DNA of 64,000 bases from Diphasiastrum complanatum (Eukaryota; Streptophyta; Lycopodiopsida; Lycopodiales; Lycopodiaceae). Positions within the stretch are counted from its first letter, which is position 1. Each line of letters starts with the position of its first letter. Under the pieces are notes generated by a model. That model was not told the DNA's origin and did no database searches. It saw only the letters and a list, made by a program, of their open reading frames with translations. Made by a program: the position numbers and the translations under genes. Shown here in pieces: positions 1 to 10,071 of this stretch. The DNA lies in the NCBI GenBank assembly GCA_029204225.1, contig CM055111.1:43464815-43528814 (forward strand). The letters run 5' to 3'.

Positions 1-941
1 CATGATAACCGGTATCCTTGAGTCTAAAGGTGATGAGAGGACCTGAGTGCAATCCTCGTATAACTGAGCTCGCTGGATGTACGTGATAAGCTGGAAGGCA
101 GCCTCAATCTGAATAGGGGGGGTGGCAAACTCCGCAAGGATGATCTCATGGGGAACCGAGGGCTTTGCTCGGATCATGCGAGCCAACATGGTGGTCTGTA
201 AGCGTGAAATGCTGGACCAGTGTGAAGATGATAATCCTATGCACCGTGCACCATATCTCTGCGGCATACAAGGCTGAGGGGGTGACGATGGTGTCAAACA
301 GTCTGCACTTACTCGGAGCATCTCGAATAGACTTACGGAAGCAGAATCTCTCCAGCTGGACTAGGGAAGAGTGGCCCTTCCCAAGTCTAGAAGTAGCCGC
401 TTGTCTCATACTGAAGGTAGGACCAGAGAAGAGCACGCCCAGGTAAGTGTATGAAGAAACCACCTCTAGGGATTGTCCATCGAAGGTAAGCTCCTGGCGC
501 TGCATGAAGGCCCGAGAGGTATTGAAGACCATAACTTTGGTCTTCGAGAGGTTCACCCCTAAACCCCACTGAGTACAAAAAGTGTGTAAACAGTCCAACT
601 GTCTCTGTAATCCCTCTCTGGTATGAGAGACTAATACCACATCATCCGCATAGAGAAGGATGGCAATCAAAACGTCTCCCAGCCGACAACCGTCCCCACC
701 ACACTGAGAGATGACCTACTCTAGCTCGTCAATATATAATCCAAAGAGAATTGGTGAGATAGAGCATCCCTGCTTAACCCAATAGTACTCCAGATCTGCT
801 CAGAAATGCCACTACCATGACGAAAGCAACCCAAAACCCTCTCATAGAGAACCATGACGGCTAGAATAATATCTGTAGAGAAACCTAAGTCTCGGAGTCT
901 CTGGATAAGTAAAGAGCGTGGAACAGAATCAAAGGCTTTCC

Positions 942-948
<7 letters not shown>
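1..948 (-). mobile_element. LINE-A: L1-like non-LTR retrotransposon fragment, RT domain
   Basis: Minus-strand fragment of an L1-like LINE ORF2. The longest open piece (670-146) contains the reverse transcriptase active-site motif YADD followed by VVLVS, then the palm/thumb region with the conserved SYTYLGVLFSGP segment. Upstream, the DFRKAFDSV motif lies against the GA tract at 949. The copy is frameshifted between these blocks, so it is a dead relic. The element leaves the window at position 1. By eye it is closely similar to LINE-K at 58.1-59.1 kb on the other strand, so both belong to one fairly recent family. Its 5' truncation point is exactly the start of a (CT)n tract on its sense strand. 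Confidence 0.88.

Positions 949-1014
<66 letters not shown>
949..1014. repeat. (AG)n microsatellite at the LINE-A 5' junction
   Basis: An uninterrupted AG run of about 33 units directly abuts the 5'-truncated end of LINE-A. On the LINE sense strand it reads (CT)n followed by the LINE. Confidence 0.97.
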
Positions 1015-1017
<3 letters not shown>

Positions 1018-2150
1018 GGAGAATTTTGGGGCATTATGTTTTTTTATTAATTTTTTATATTAAAAGGAGCAATAACGTAAACGTGGGAGTTAATGCACCT
1101 AAACTAGACCATCCTGCTCCCGAAACATTCGGCAAACTACACAGTAATAATGCTCTTAATTACAGCTTTCATCTGACACCCATATTGCCCAAAAACAAAA
1201 CCAAAAACTAAAAATTAAAAAAAAAACGTTTTTGAAATTTTTTGGAACATTTCCGAAACATGTTTCTGAACCGCATTTCAGAAATGCGCTGCATCTATGC
1301 TTTCATATATCACAGCCAATCTATAAAGTCCCGGATGGTGAACAAACCAACCCAACCAATCCTAGATCACTCTAGCAGCATGTAGCTACCAATCACAAAA
1401 TCAAGCATACACTAGTGAGAGCCCAATAGGTATACTCATACCCTCCAAGGCCCATGCACCACTAGTAGTGCACTATGACACCTGACTGGACACCTTTGCA
1501 GCCTATCTGGGCCACGTCATCCAGTTCCCCAATGACTCACTAATAGACCCATACAAATCCACCATCATGAGTTTAGGCCTACAACCATTAACTATGACCT
1601 TATACACATAAGGGCCCCAATTCCATTATAGTCACAATTAACTTACGGGTTGTTGGTCTACTGATCCCTAGCGTAGACACGCTACCCGAGACCAGTCGTG
1701 GGCATGACACAATCTAATGACAGCCTTGACCTTATCTCCATCCTATTAAAGTTAAGCTAAATATACACTAAGGTCTAAAATTAGGTTTCTGGCTCGAATA
1801 CTCTTGAAACACGTGGATTTGCGCAAGTCTTAACAGTCATATGGATTAGTATGGCATGGATTTGCCCTAATACCCGGTACCATCGTTTGACTGTACTAGC
1901 CAACTCTAATACCCTTGAACTCAGCTCAAGTAGTATGTGACTTGTCATAAGAGTTAACAAAACAGCAAGAATGATCGATACAATCACCACAATACAGCAT
2001 CAAGTACTTCAAGACAAAAAGAACAAGATTGCTCGCCAACACTAACTTATTACCAAGTACAAAGAAAGCAACTTAAGTACTCAACATGGGCTCGTAAAAG
2101 AATTGGCCCGATAACTCTAGAACTAAGCAAAACGTGTTACCGTCGAACTT
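1015..2150. other. No recognisable gene; possible Copia-1 3' LTR sequence
   Basis: AT-rich sequence without a supportable coding region. Because Copia-1 reads on the minus strand, its 3' LTR should lie just below 2219 and may extend into this stretch. No second LTR copy is present, so I could not set a lower boundary. Confidence 0.4.
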
Positions 2151-2313
2151 AGAAAGTAACCGTAAAGAAATTACATGTTGATTATTGCTAATTTAACTCT
2201 CTCCCTCAGTAATCAACATCTCACTTAGTCTATGATTTATGCTATTCATGGAACATACCTCCATGATAGTATCACACTTTAGTATTGACAAGTATTTTTA
2301 AAAAAAAACGTTT

Positions 2314-3757
2314 TTACATAACTATTTCTATGCCAAGCTTAGCTCTAAAAGTCTCAAACTTGTCTTTACTTAAGGCTTTTGTGAATATGTCAGCAAGTTG
2401 CAACATTGTAGAGCAATGCGTAACACTAATATCTTTGATTGTAACTTCTCACGCACAAAGTGATATTTTACTTCAATGTGTTTAGCTCTTGTGTGAAAGA
2501 AGGAGAACTTAATGCTTTATACTCAGCTTCTGTCGATGAAAGAGAAATAGTGTCTTGCTTCTTACTAGACCATGAAAAACAGCCATTTCCAAAGTTGAAA
2601 GCATACCCAATAGTTGACTTTCTATCATCTACATTGCCAACCCAATCAGCGTCAACATACCCTTGCAATCTAGGTAAAGCATTTTTCCTTCTATAAACCA
2701 AGCCAAAGTTGGGTGTGCCTTTTACGTACCTCAAGATTCTCTTCGCTGCTTTCCAATGACCTAATGTAGGTGACGACATGAATTGACTGATTAAGTTCAC
2801 AACATAGCAAATATCAGGGCGAGTGGTCGTAAGATAGATTAAGCTTCCAACTAGTTGACGAAATAATGTAGCATCAACTTGATCACTATCATCAATGTGA
2901 GACAACTTCTTACCAACTTCACATGGAGTCATGGATGGCTTACACTCTGTCATATGGAATCTCTCTAGAATCTCCCAAAAATATTTGCTTTGACATAGCT
3001 TGATGTCGTTGATGTTCTGCCATACTTCAACTCCCAAGCAATAATGCATAAGATCTAAATCTGTCGTTTCAAATTGCTTGCACAAATTGGCTTTGATAGA
3101 GTGAATGAGATTCTCATCATTGCCCGTAATAATTATGTCATCAACATATAGTACAATTAAGGCAATGTTGTCAACGTTTATAAGAACATAAATATTTGGA
3201 TCTGAACTTGTTCTTATAAACTTGTGAGAGAGAAAGTAATAGTCAATACGTCCATACCATGCACATGGCGCTTGCTTGAGACCATAAAGTGTTTTGTGTA
3301 GCTTGCATACCTTATCTTCGCGTCCCTTCGCAACAAAGCCCTGTGGTTGGAACATATATACTTCCTCCTCTAGGTCACCATTCAAGAATGCAGATTTCAC
3401 ATCCATTTGGTGGATCTTCCACCCGAAATAGGATGGTAAGGCAACAACTAGCCGTAGCGTACGCCACTTGGCCACTAGAGCAAAGGTCTTCTCATAGTCG
3501 ATCCCCTTAATTTTCTCATAGCCTTTTACCACTAGGCGTGCCTTATGCTTTACGATCGTGCCATCCGCATGAAACTTCGTTCTATACACCCATTTGTTGT
3601 CAATGGGTTTCTTTCCAAGTGGAAGGTCAACCAACTCCCACGTATCATGCCTATGGATCGATTCCATCTCCTCCTCCATTGCCCTTTGCCACTCTTTGAG
3701 ATCCTTTGCTTCATCAATTTCTTGAATGTCTACATGTGATGCTTTCCCATTCCACAT
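2314..3757 (-). pseudogene. Copia-1 reverse transcriptase and RNase H, broken
   Basis: A 429-residue open stretch (3757-2468) holds the copia RT: KARLVVKGY, the MDVKSAFLNGDLEEEVYM block and the active site YVDDIIITG. RNase H follows, with the LSSTEAEYKAL motif. Just after that motif the middle of RNase H is deleted. Reading resumes in another frame with AKHIEVKYHFVREK and ADIFTKALSKDKFETFRAKLG, ending at a stop at 2316-2314. In a living element this enzyme copies genomic RNA into cDNA in virus-like particles. The deletion and frameshift mean this copy cannot encode a complete enzyme. Confidence 0.88.
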
Positions 3758-4717
3758 CCTTCACATATGGAGTGGTAATCATCCTGCAATGCTAGTAATC
3801 CATTCACCATCTTCAATTTTGCCATCAATCTCAGAATTCCATAATTCAAATGGCCCATTCTTCTATGCCATAGTTCTAATTGAGATGTTGTTGAGGTGGC
3901 TAAGCCGTACTCTCCTGGTTTTGCAGCATCCAACTTGTAAAGACCACAGTTACTATCTCAATACCCCTTTGCCACCACTTTATAGTTGTGATCCATATCC
4001 TTCATCAGACACTCATCTTTTACAGACTCAACTTTCAAATGTTGATTTGCCATCACACCAACAGAAAGCAAACTCTTCTTGAGTCCAGGAACATAAAGCA
4101 CGTTGGGGATATTCTTGACCTTACTGTCAGGAAACTGCACATGTACATTGTCGACACCTTGAATTTGGCATTCCTCCCCATTGGCCTGTGTGACCTTGTC
4201 CCCATCATGGATTGGTGAAAAGTTTTCGAACCAATCACGTTTCCCAGTCATATGCCTCGTGGCGCCTGAATCAGTAAACCACCTGGCACCATCATCTACC
4301 TGGGATGCCAATGCTGATGAGAAGACACTATCATCTTCTCCGTCATCTTCAGCGATATTGACCTATTGCTTCACTTTTCCCTGTTTATGTCAACTTATTT
4401 CTTATAACATTCACGTGCCCAATGACCAGGTTTGTGGCAATAGTAACATTTACCTTTCTTCTTCTTTTTCGGCTTTGATGACGACTCTCCCTCATCTTCA
4501 TCATCCTTGCCCTTCCTAGAAACCCTTTTCCAACCTTTTTGTTTGTTCTTGGCCAACAATGCTTGATCCTCCTGTGGGGCTTGCCTTGACTTTACTACCT
4601 CTCATCATTGCTCCTCCTGCAACATGATTCCATGCAAATCTTCAAAGGTAGGCAATCTCTTCCTCGAGGCAATACCACTTACAAACATTTGTAGGCCTTG
4701 TGCAGAGACATATGAGT
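3730..4717 (-). pseudogene. Copia-1 Gag C-terminus, protease and pre-integrase relic
   Basis: From 4717 downwards the minus strand encodes Gag-like sequence (GLQMFVSGIASRKRLPTFEDL), a lysine-rich linker, the zinc knuckle near 4440, and the protease with WFTDSGATRHMT near its start and VLYVPGLKKSLLSVG after it. It ends in the pre-integrase zinc-binding start (LWHRRMGHLN). Several in-frame stops separate these blocks. Compared with normal copia polyproteins the N-terminal two-thirds of Gag is absent. Confidence 0.85.
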
Positions 4718-4719
4718 CT

Positions 4720-7700
4720 TCCACACACCCACTTCCGCACATTTCTGGTTTTCAGTGGATTTCTGCTCCACGACCCATACTACAGGGCAGGATACTTCTG
4801 GCCTCTAGTGGAGTTGCATGTTTGTACAGGTCGGTGTATACTCCTTCTATTCGGTTGGTGTCTTAGGATACTTATGGCCGTTACGTGTGGCTTCAGATTA
4901 CTGCATCTTCAGGCCCTTTCTGACGGCGTTGCTAGACTCTCTCTACAAGGTTACATATTGCCGCCAGCTGAGTTCTATGCTGACACACTCTCTCTTCATC
5001 CGTTGGATACCTCTTATGCACGTTATTCTCAGGACTCATTAGCGACGGAACAACATTTTGGGGAACAGCTTCTGAGGTTGGCTCAAGCACACGGTCTCAT
5101 TATCCTTAACAGTCTTCTTCAGTGGCTATCCTCCTCTACGTATACTTGCCACCCATTTGGTGGCGGTCACAGCGTAGTGGACTATTTCATTGCATCTCCT
5201 GCTTTATTGCCCCGCCTGGCATCCTTCACCATCTCTACCCCGGTCCTCGCTGATCACTCTCTGCTCTACCTCTCCTTCTCCCCAGCGCCAAGTCCACCTT
5301 CCCTCTTTGTTCAACCCACCCGCTATCGTATACCTCCTCATCAATTCCAGGCCTATGTTGCCAACGTCTCTCGTCTTCTCGACCACTTTCCTTCCTCCTC
5401 TAATGTCACTACCCAAGCCTCCTTTTTAACACACGCCCTGACTACTGTCGCTCATGCCATTGCGCCCCCTCGCCGCTTCTCTTCTCATCGTCGTACCCAT
5501 AATAAATGGTATGACAACGACTGTTCTTTCTTCCAGAAATATGTCGAGTTCCTCAAATTCTCCAATTCTACACTTTCTTCTTCCGCAGAAAAGCAGCTTC
5601 GTTCCCTTCTCCGCCCTACTTTTCTTCTCGTTCCTCCTACCTCCTTCGGTCTCTCCACTCTGCTTCCTTGGCTACTTTTTGGAAGATCTTTCTTCATAAG
5701 CCCCTATCCATTGCACCCATCCCTCTTCAATCCTGGGTCGACTATGCAACCAACCTATATGCAACTACTCACCCTTCCATCTCTCTTTCTTCTCGTCCTA
5801 CCCACGGTGACCTCTTTGCTCCTGACATGGTTGAAGCCACCATCTGGAAACTCAAGAACAATCGTACGTCTGACATTGACCTCCTTTCAGCCGAGCTCCT
5901 AAAACCAGTTGCCAAACTCGCCTCCCCTTTCCTGGCCCGCTGTTTCAACTGCTCTGTCATTGATGGTTTACCCATACATTGGGCCACCAATGTCCTTCAC
6001 CCCATTCTTAAAGCAGGCGATGCCATGAATGTCCACAACTATCGCACTATTATGATTGGTCATACCATGGCCAAGTGCTATGCCACTATTAGGCAAAGCA
6101 TATGGGCAAGAAGGTATTTGCTTGTTTCGTTGATCTCTCTAAGGCCTTTGATATTGTTCCCCATCATCTTTTGATCAGCAGACTACGTCAACTTGGCTTT
6201 TCTGACTCTATTCTCGCGGCAGTGGTTGCTCTGTAGAGAGTTCTAGTACGTCTTCGGCTGGGTACTGATTTATCTTCTCCCATCCGTAGCACTCTTGGTG
6301 TCAAGCAAGGCTGTCCGCTGTCCGCTGTCCCCTCCGCTGTTTGCAATTTATATTGATGATCTTGAGCGCCTCATTCGTGAAGAAAGTGGAGATGGTTGCT
6401 CGCTGGCTCATTTGCTCATCCCCATTCTGCTTTATGCTGATGACATTGTTCTGCTTTCTCCCTCACCAAAAGGGTTGTAGTGTCACTTACAGGTCTTACA
6501 TCGGTTTTGTGTTGCTTGGGGTCTCTCTGTTAACTTAAAAAAGACGAAGATCATGATTTTCAACATCAATCGACAAAGCCTTCACAATTATCAAGTCTTC
6601 TATGACGGCCACGAAGTTGACATTGTTGCCTCTTATACTTACTTGAGAGTCCTGTTTACTGCGCCCCATCTTGGTTTCCGCCAAGCTGCACTTGCTCACA
6701 TTTCCTCCGGTCTTTCAACATTGGTCCAATACGAGCATGGTTGTACAACGAATCATATTTTTGATCCCGCTACTAGATGCCAGTTGTTTCACACACGGGT
6801 GGTTCCAGCAGTGATGTATGCCTCCGAGATCTGGTTGCCAGGACTTTCTCTTCGGGACTAGGTAGGCATTTCCCGCATTCAGGCTACTATGCTAGGTCGC
6901 ATGATACGTGTACCACCCCTCATAATATCCTATGTGTTGAGTTTGCTACTCCTCCGATCATCCTTAAGGGCTTTTTCCACCTTATTCTTTTTCTTCAGCA
7001 GATTCAATAGATTCGTGCATCTCATCCGGATAGATACATAGTTGTTGCGGTTACTTCTTCACGTGTTTTAGCTGATTCCCATGCCGAGCTCTCATGGTAC
7101 CAGCAGGCATCTAATCTCTTACGACATCTGGGCATCTCTATCATGGATCTTCCTCGTGGTACGCATTCATATGTCCGAGGTTATTTATTCCGTCGATATA
7201 TGCAACAAACTTGGAGCTCCCTCCCACCTTCCCGCATTCGACTGAGCTATTACCAGACACACTTCCTCTCTCTGGATCCTTCTGGTTTGCCATTGTTGCC
7301 GCTCTATCTCTCACAGCCCCTATCACATGGCCTGCGCTATCGTCTTGGGCAGTTGCGCATTTCCTCTCATCAGCTTGCTATTGAGGCCGGTCGTGCATGG
7401 GATATCCCCCGGGAGCGTCGTCTATGTCGCTTGTGCTCGTTGCAGGAGGTGGAAGATGAAGCCCATTTCCTCCTCAGATGTCCATGGTATTGTGAGATAT
7501 GGGGGAGGTATTATTGTCTCTTTTGTGATGGCCCGCATACACTTCGCAGTTTTGTCTCCTATCCTGATGCTCATTGCTTGGGACATCTTGTTCGTGAGAT
7601 GCTTACTCTCCGTCAGTCTCATCTACATGTACCAGATCACCTGGGGTTAGACTCCCAGCAGCTGTTTCTCACTGGCTTCTTTCGGACTCGAGCACATGCT

Positions 7701-7829
7701 GATGACTCCGATGATGAGATTCCTATCCATGTGCCAACGCAGAAAAAGCCCAGATGTAGTCGCCACTTACCTCCATCAGGGCCCACTTTACACTCCACTC
7801 AGTGGACACTTCACACTTACTTTAGCTGA
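4720..7829 (+). pseudogene. LINE-B ORF2 relic: AP endonuclease, RT and CCHC knuckle
   Basis: ORF2 proteins nick target DNA and reverse-transcribe their own RNA at the nick. Here the endonuclease retains SGGVACLY-like sequence, the HSVVDYFI motif (about 5170) and ADHSLL (about 5250), but the GDFNAR block is missing. The RT keeps VKQGCPLS-like sequence and an intact YADD (about 6430). The C-terminal open frame 7143-7829 contains CRLCSLQEVEDEAHFLLRC, the Cys/His knuckle typical of plant L1 ORF2, and ends in QWTLHTYFS before the stop. Frames change several times, so no full protein is made. Confidence 0.85.
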
Positions 7830-8029
7830 TATGTACTTATTCTCCACCTGGCCCGGGTTGTGGGCATTGGTACTTTTTCTGTAGTTCTTATGTTATACCT
7901 AGCCCGGGTTGTGGGCTTATTTCACTTATGCTTTGTTCTACTTTCATTCGTAGCTAGTTTATAGCATTTTACGGCCACGTCCTCCTATGGATGATGCTCC
8001 CACTGTTGCTTGTACATATTTTCTTTTTG

Positions 8030-8059
8030 GTCTTATGCACCCACGGGTGCCCAAAAGAC
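8030..8059 (+). other. LINE-B 3' UTR stem-loop
   Basis: An outer stem GTCTT/AAGAC encloses an inner 5-bp stem GCACC/GGTGC with a CACG loop. It sits about 25 nt upstream of the (CT)n tail. Counterparts with different but still paired inner stems occur in other LINE copies in this window. Confidence 0.72.
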
Positions 8060-8098
8060 GTTAATAAAGCTTTCTTTCTTTCTTCTCTCTCTCTCTCT

Positions 8099-8394
8099 AA
8101 GTTTTATTGCATACAAGAAGTGTATCTCTTATCATGTATGTGATCTTTATCATGTACTATAATCAAGCTTTCAATCTTATGTGGATCCTTTTTATTTTAG
8201 AAAGCATGGAAAGCAAGATCATGATGCGTAGTAAATTGCTAGTTCAATAGTTTTGCATCTTACATTGACACTTTTAGGGTGTCCTTAGTGTTTGAAACTT
8301 TCATAACACACACCACAGAAAATTAAGCTCTACATTATAGATAAAACAAAATACAGAATCCTAGAGCAACATAATATACAATGCCATAGCTTAC
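8099..8394. other. Intron sequence of the S28 gene, nothing recognised
   Basis: AT-rich, no coding signal. It lies just downstream (minus sense) of the last visible S28 exon, beginning with that exon's GT donor. Confidence 0.5.
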
Positions 8395-8491
8395 TTTGTG
8401 TTTATTTTAGAAGATCGAACGCTATTGTTAGCTGGTGCAACTTGAAAATAAGCCACCTCCGTGCAAACTTGATACCACCATGGTCGATCAG
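8395..8491 (-). CDS. S28 serine carboxypeptidase, exon F (visible exon 6)
   Basis: 97 bp, entered in phase 1: the G left by exon E plus CT makes Ala. It then reads DRPWWYQVCTEVAYFQVAP followed by ANNSVRSSKINT, leaving two bases before the donor gtaagc. This WW(Y/F)QVCTEVAYFQVAP block is a hallmark of plant S28 proteins and contains a conserved cysteine. The acceptor is tttcag directly before 8491. It is separated from exon E by 20.6 kb of transposon-filled intron, yet phase and family order fit exactly. The next expected segment (a YHLDLC-type sequence, then the Asp/His region) is not in the window. Confidence 0.92.
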
Positions 8492-9303
8492 CTGAAATTC
8501 CAGATGATGATAATTTGAATTCAGTTGCCAATGGATGAAAAATGCATGGAAAGAAAATCTACTTCAAAAAAAAAAAAATTGATATGTTTGTGATCATCTT
8601 TCACTAAAAAAGCCATATGTACAATGCACATGCAAGTTGACCTACACCACAAAGTAAGTGTTCAATATTGGTGAAGCATTAACATTTTACTTAATCCTGT
8701 CAAAATTTGATCTACAAATTCTAGATAGGAGTTAACTAATCATATTAGACTAAGAAAAATCTGAATATAGAGCAATGAGTAACGCTCTATACAATGGAAT
8801 GAATCTATGGTGGGGCGCCATCATACTTAAATACTTTCTCTATAGCTTGTGAAAAGCAAAAGCTAAAGGTAAAAAACTGATTGCTATTATTGCTAATTAT
8901 TTTGGGTAAAGACCCATAATGAATTACTAAGTAATAAAACCAAGCTCTATCCTAGACCTAGTGCGCCCACCTACATGGAACAACTAGATTGACTAAGATT
9001 TACTAAAAATAGATTTGGCCCCTATAATGCATGCAAGCATGGCCAATCAAACATTAGGGGACCAAATAAACATTAATTTCTAACAAATCTTATATACTAT
9101 TGTTTCAAAATCATTTCGCTTTGCAACTTTACAACCACAAAATGCTATAGAAAAAGACTTTCCCCTTCAAGTCGTAGAGATCGATTCAGGACCTGACACG
9201 ACTTATCACAAATAGTATTGTTCCCTTGAGATAGTTACTAGCATCCTTTCAAGAATGCATTTGAGAGCAATAGCAAAAACATCACTCACACAAGCTTCAA
9301 ACG
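8492..9303. other. Intron sequence; LTR-end-like stretch to 9085
   Basis: Mostly AT-rich, without coding signal. The minus-strand sequence beginning TGTTAGAAATTAATG at 9085 resembles the start of the lone LTR at 28060 (both continue to a CCCCTAATGTT-type block), so a diverged partial LTR of that family may lie below 9085. I could not define its other end. Confidence 0.35.
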
Positions 9304-9305
9304 GG

Positions 9306-9484
9306 TTAACACTACCATCAACATCCGATCACTAGATTCTAACACTATCCCCACATTAACACTATTTGCAAAAGTAATTAACACTACATAAGCATCAAAT
9401 TCATGTTAACACTACTCTTAATCACAGGAATGCAAGGAGGCATCATGCATCTACATTAAGCTCTCTAAACATGGATTAACACTA
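9306..9484. repeat. Cluster of TTAACACTA motifs
   Basis: Five exact TTAACACTA copies start at 9306, 9356, 9378, 9406 and 9476, and a one-base variant (TCTAACACTA) lies at 9338-9347, all in the same orientation within 180 bp. Spacing is irregular, so this is not a simple tandem repeat. Promoter-like repeats of an LTR are one possibility. Confidence 0.7.
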
Positions 9485-10071
9485 CCAAAGAAACATAAAG
9501 CAAGCATGAAAAATCCGACAAAATCAAAAGGATGAGAGAGAGCCAAGTTAGAAGCATGGATGTTCACAATGAGACTTCGGCAGAATCTCCTCCTCTTGAT
9601 TAAACATGAGAAATGAGTACAGGAGGTGCCTTTTTATGGTTGAGATAGGCCCTCACCTCTTAATCTTATTGGTTTGCCTATGTGGCACATGTCATTCTTC
9701 TATTGGCTAGCCTAGGTGCTACCCATGTGAAGTTCATGTGATCCTCACGTGACACTGCCACCTAAGCATATGCCATATTAACTTGACTCTGGCCTCTTCT
9801 ACTCTATTTTTATTCCAATGGGCCAAGTCTTCTATCATATCTTGATTCAACTATACTATTTACATGTGCTCATTGGGGTGGGCTTACACTCGCAAGAGGC
9901 CATCTACCCTCACAGTTATTCATAATTTATTACATCTTTTGATGCGTGGACTCCGCGGTCATGAGGATGTGGCAGAAAGACCGGGTACGCACCTTCCAAC
10001 CATCCTGTCGTTGTCCGAGTTGTAAATTTCATGTCCCATGACCCACCAAGCATCACCGCTCTATAATATAA

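Larger units (their letters stand above)
2219..4717 (-). mobile_element. Copia-1: truncated Ty1/copia retrotransposon without integrase
   Basis: Order on the minus strand: Gag C-terminus with a CCHC zinc knuckle (CYYCHKPGHWAREC, near 4440), aspartic protease with DSGATRHMT (ORF 4311-3958), GAG-pre-integrase HRRMGHLN segment (3933-3730), then directly the copia RT (from 3757) and RNase H. This PR-(INT)-RT order is diagnostic of Ty1/copia. The whole integrase core is missing: the pre-integrase segment ends at GMGKHHM and RT-linker sequence follows at once. The purine run AGTGAGA beside 2219 followed on the minus strand by TGTTGATT is a plausible polypurine tract and 3' LTR start. At the 5' side Gag is cut at about 4717, where LINE-B begins. 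Confidence 0.88.
4718..8098 (+). mobile_element. LINE-B: 5'-truncated L1-like LINE with a (CT)n tail
   Basis: Reads EN (from about 4730), RT (5.67-6.86 kb), C-terminal zinc knuckle (7.41-7.49 kb), stop at 7827-7829, a 3' UTR of about 250 bp, the hairpin at 8030-8059, AATAAA at about 8064, and a tail running from TTTC repeats into (CT)n at 8084-8098. The 5' end is truncated inside the endonuclease and joins Copia-1 Gag sequence at about 4717. Several frameshifts split ORF2. I could not see a target-site duplication between the two flanks. Confidence 0.88.

Noticed and set aside
854..1063. Open frame through the GA tract with a run of Arg-Glu repeats
   Set aside because: Translation of a microsatellite; the same happens at 25541, 28009 and 49529. 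No coding evidence.
4200..5042. Plus-strand frames across the Copia-1 / LINE-B boundary
   Set aside because: Frames before 4718 are antisense to Copia-1 Gag; only sequence after about 4720 matches LINE endonuclease.
9306..9484. CRISPR-like array (TTAACACTA repeats)
   Set aside because: Repeat is only 9 bp, spacing is irregular, the genome is eukaryotic and there are no cas genes.
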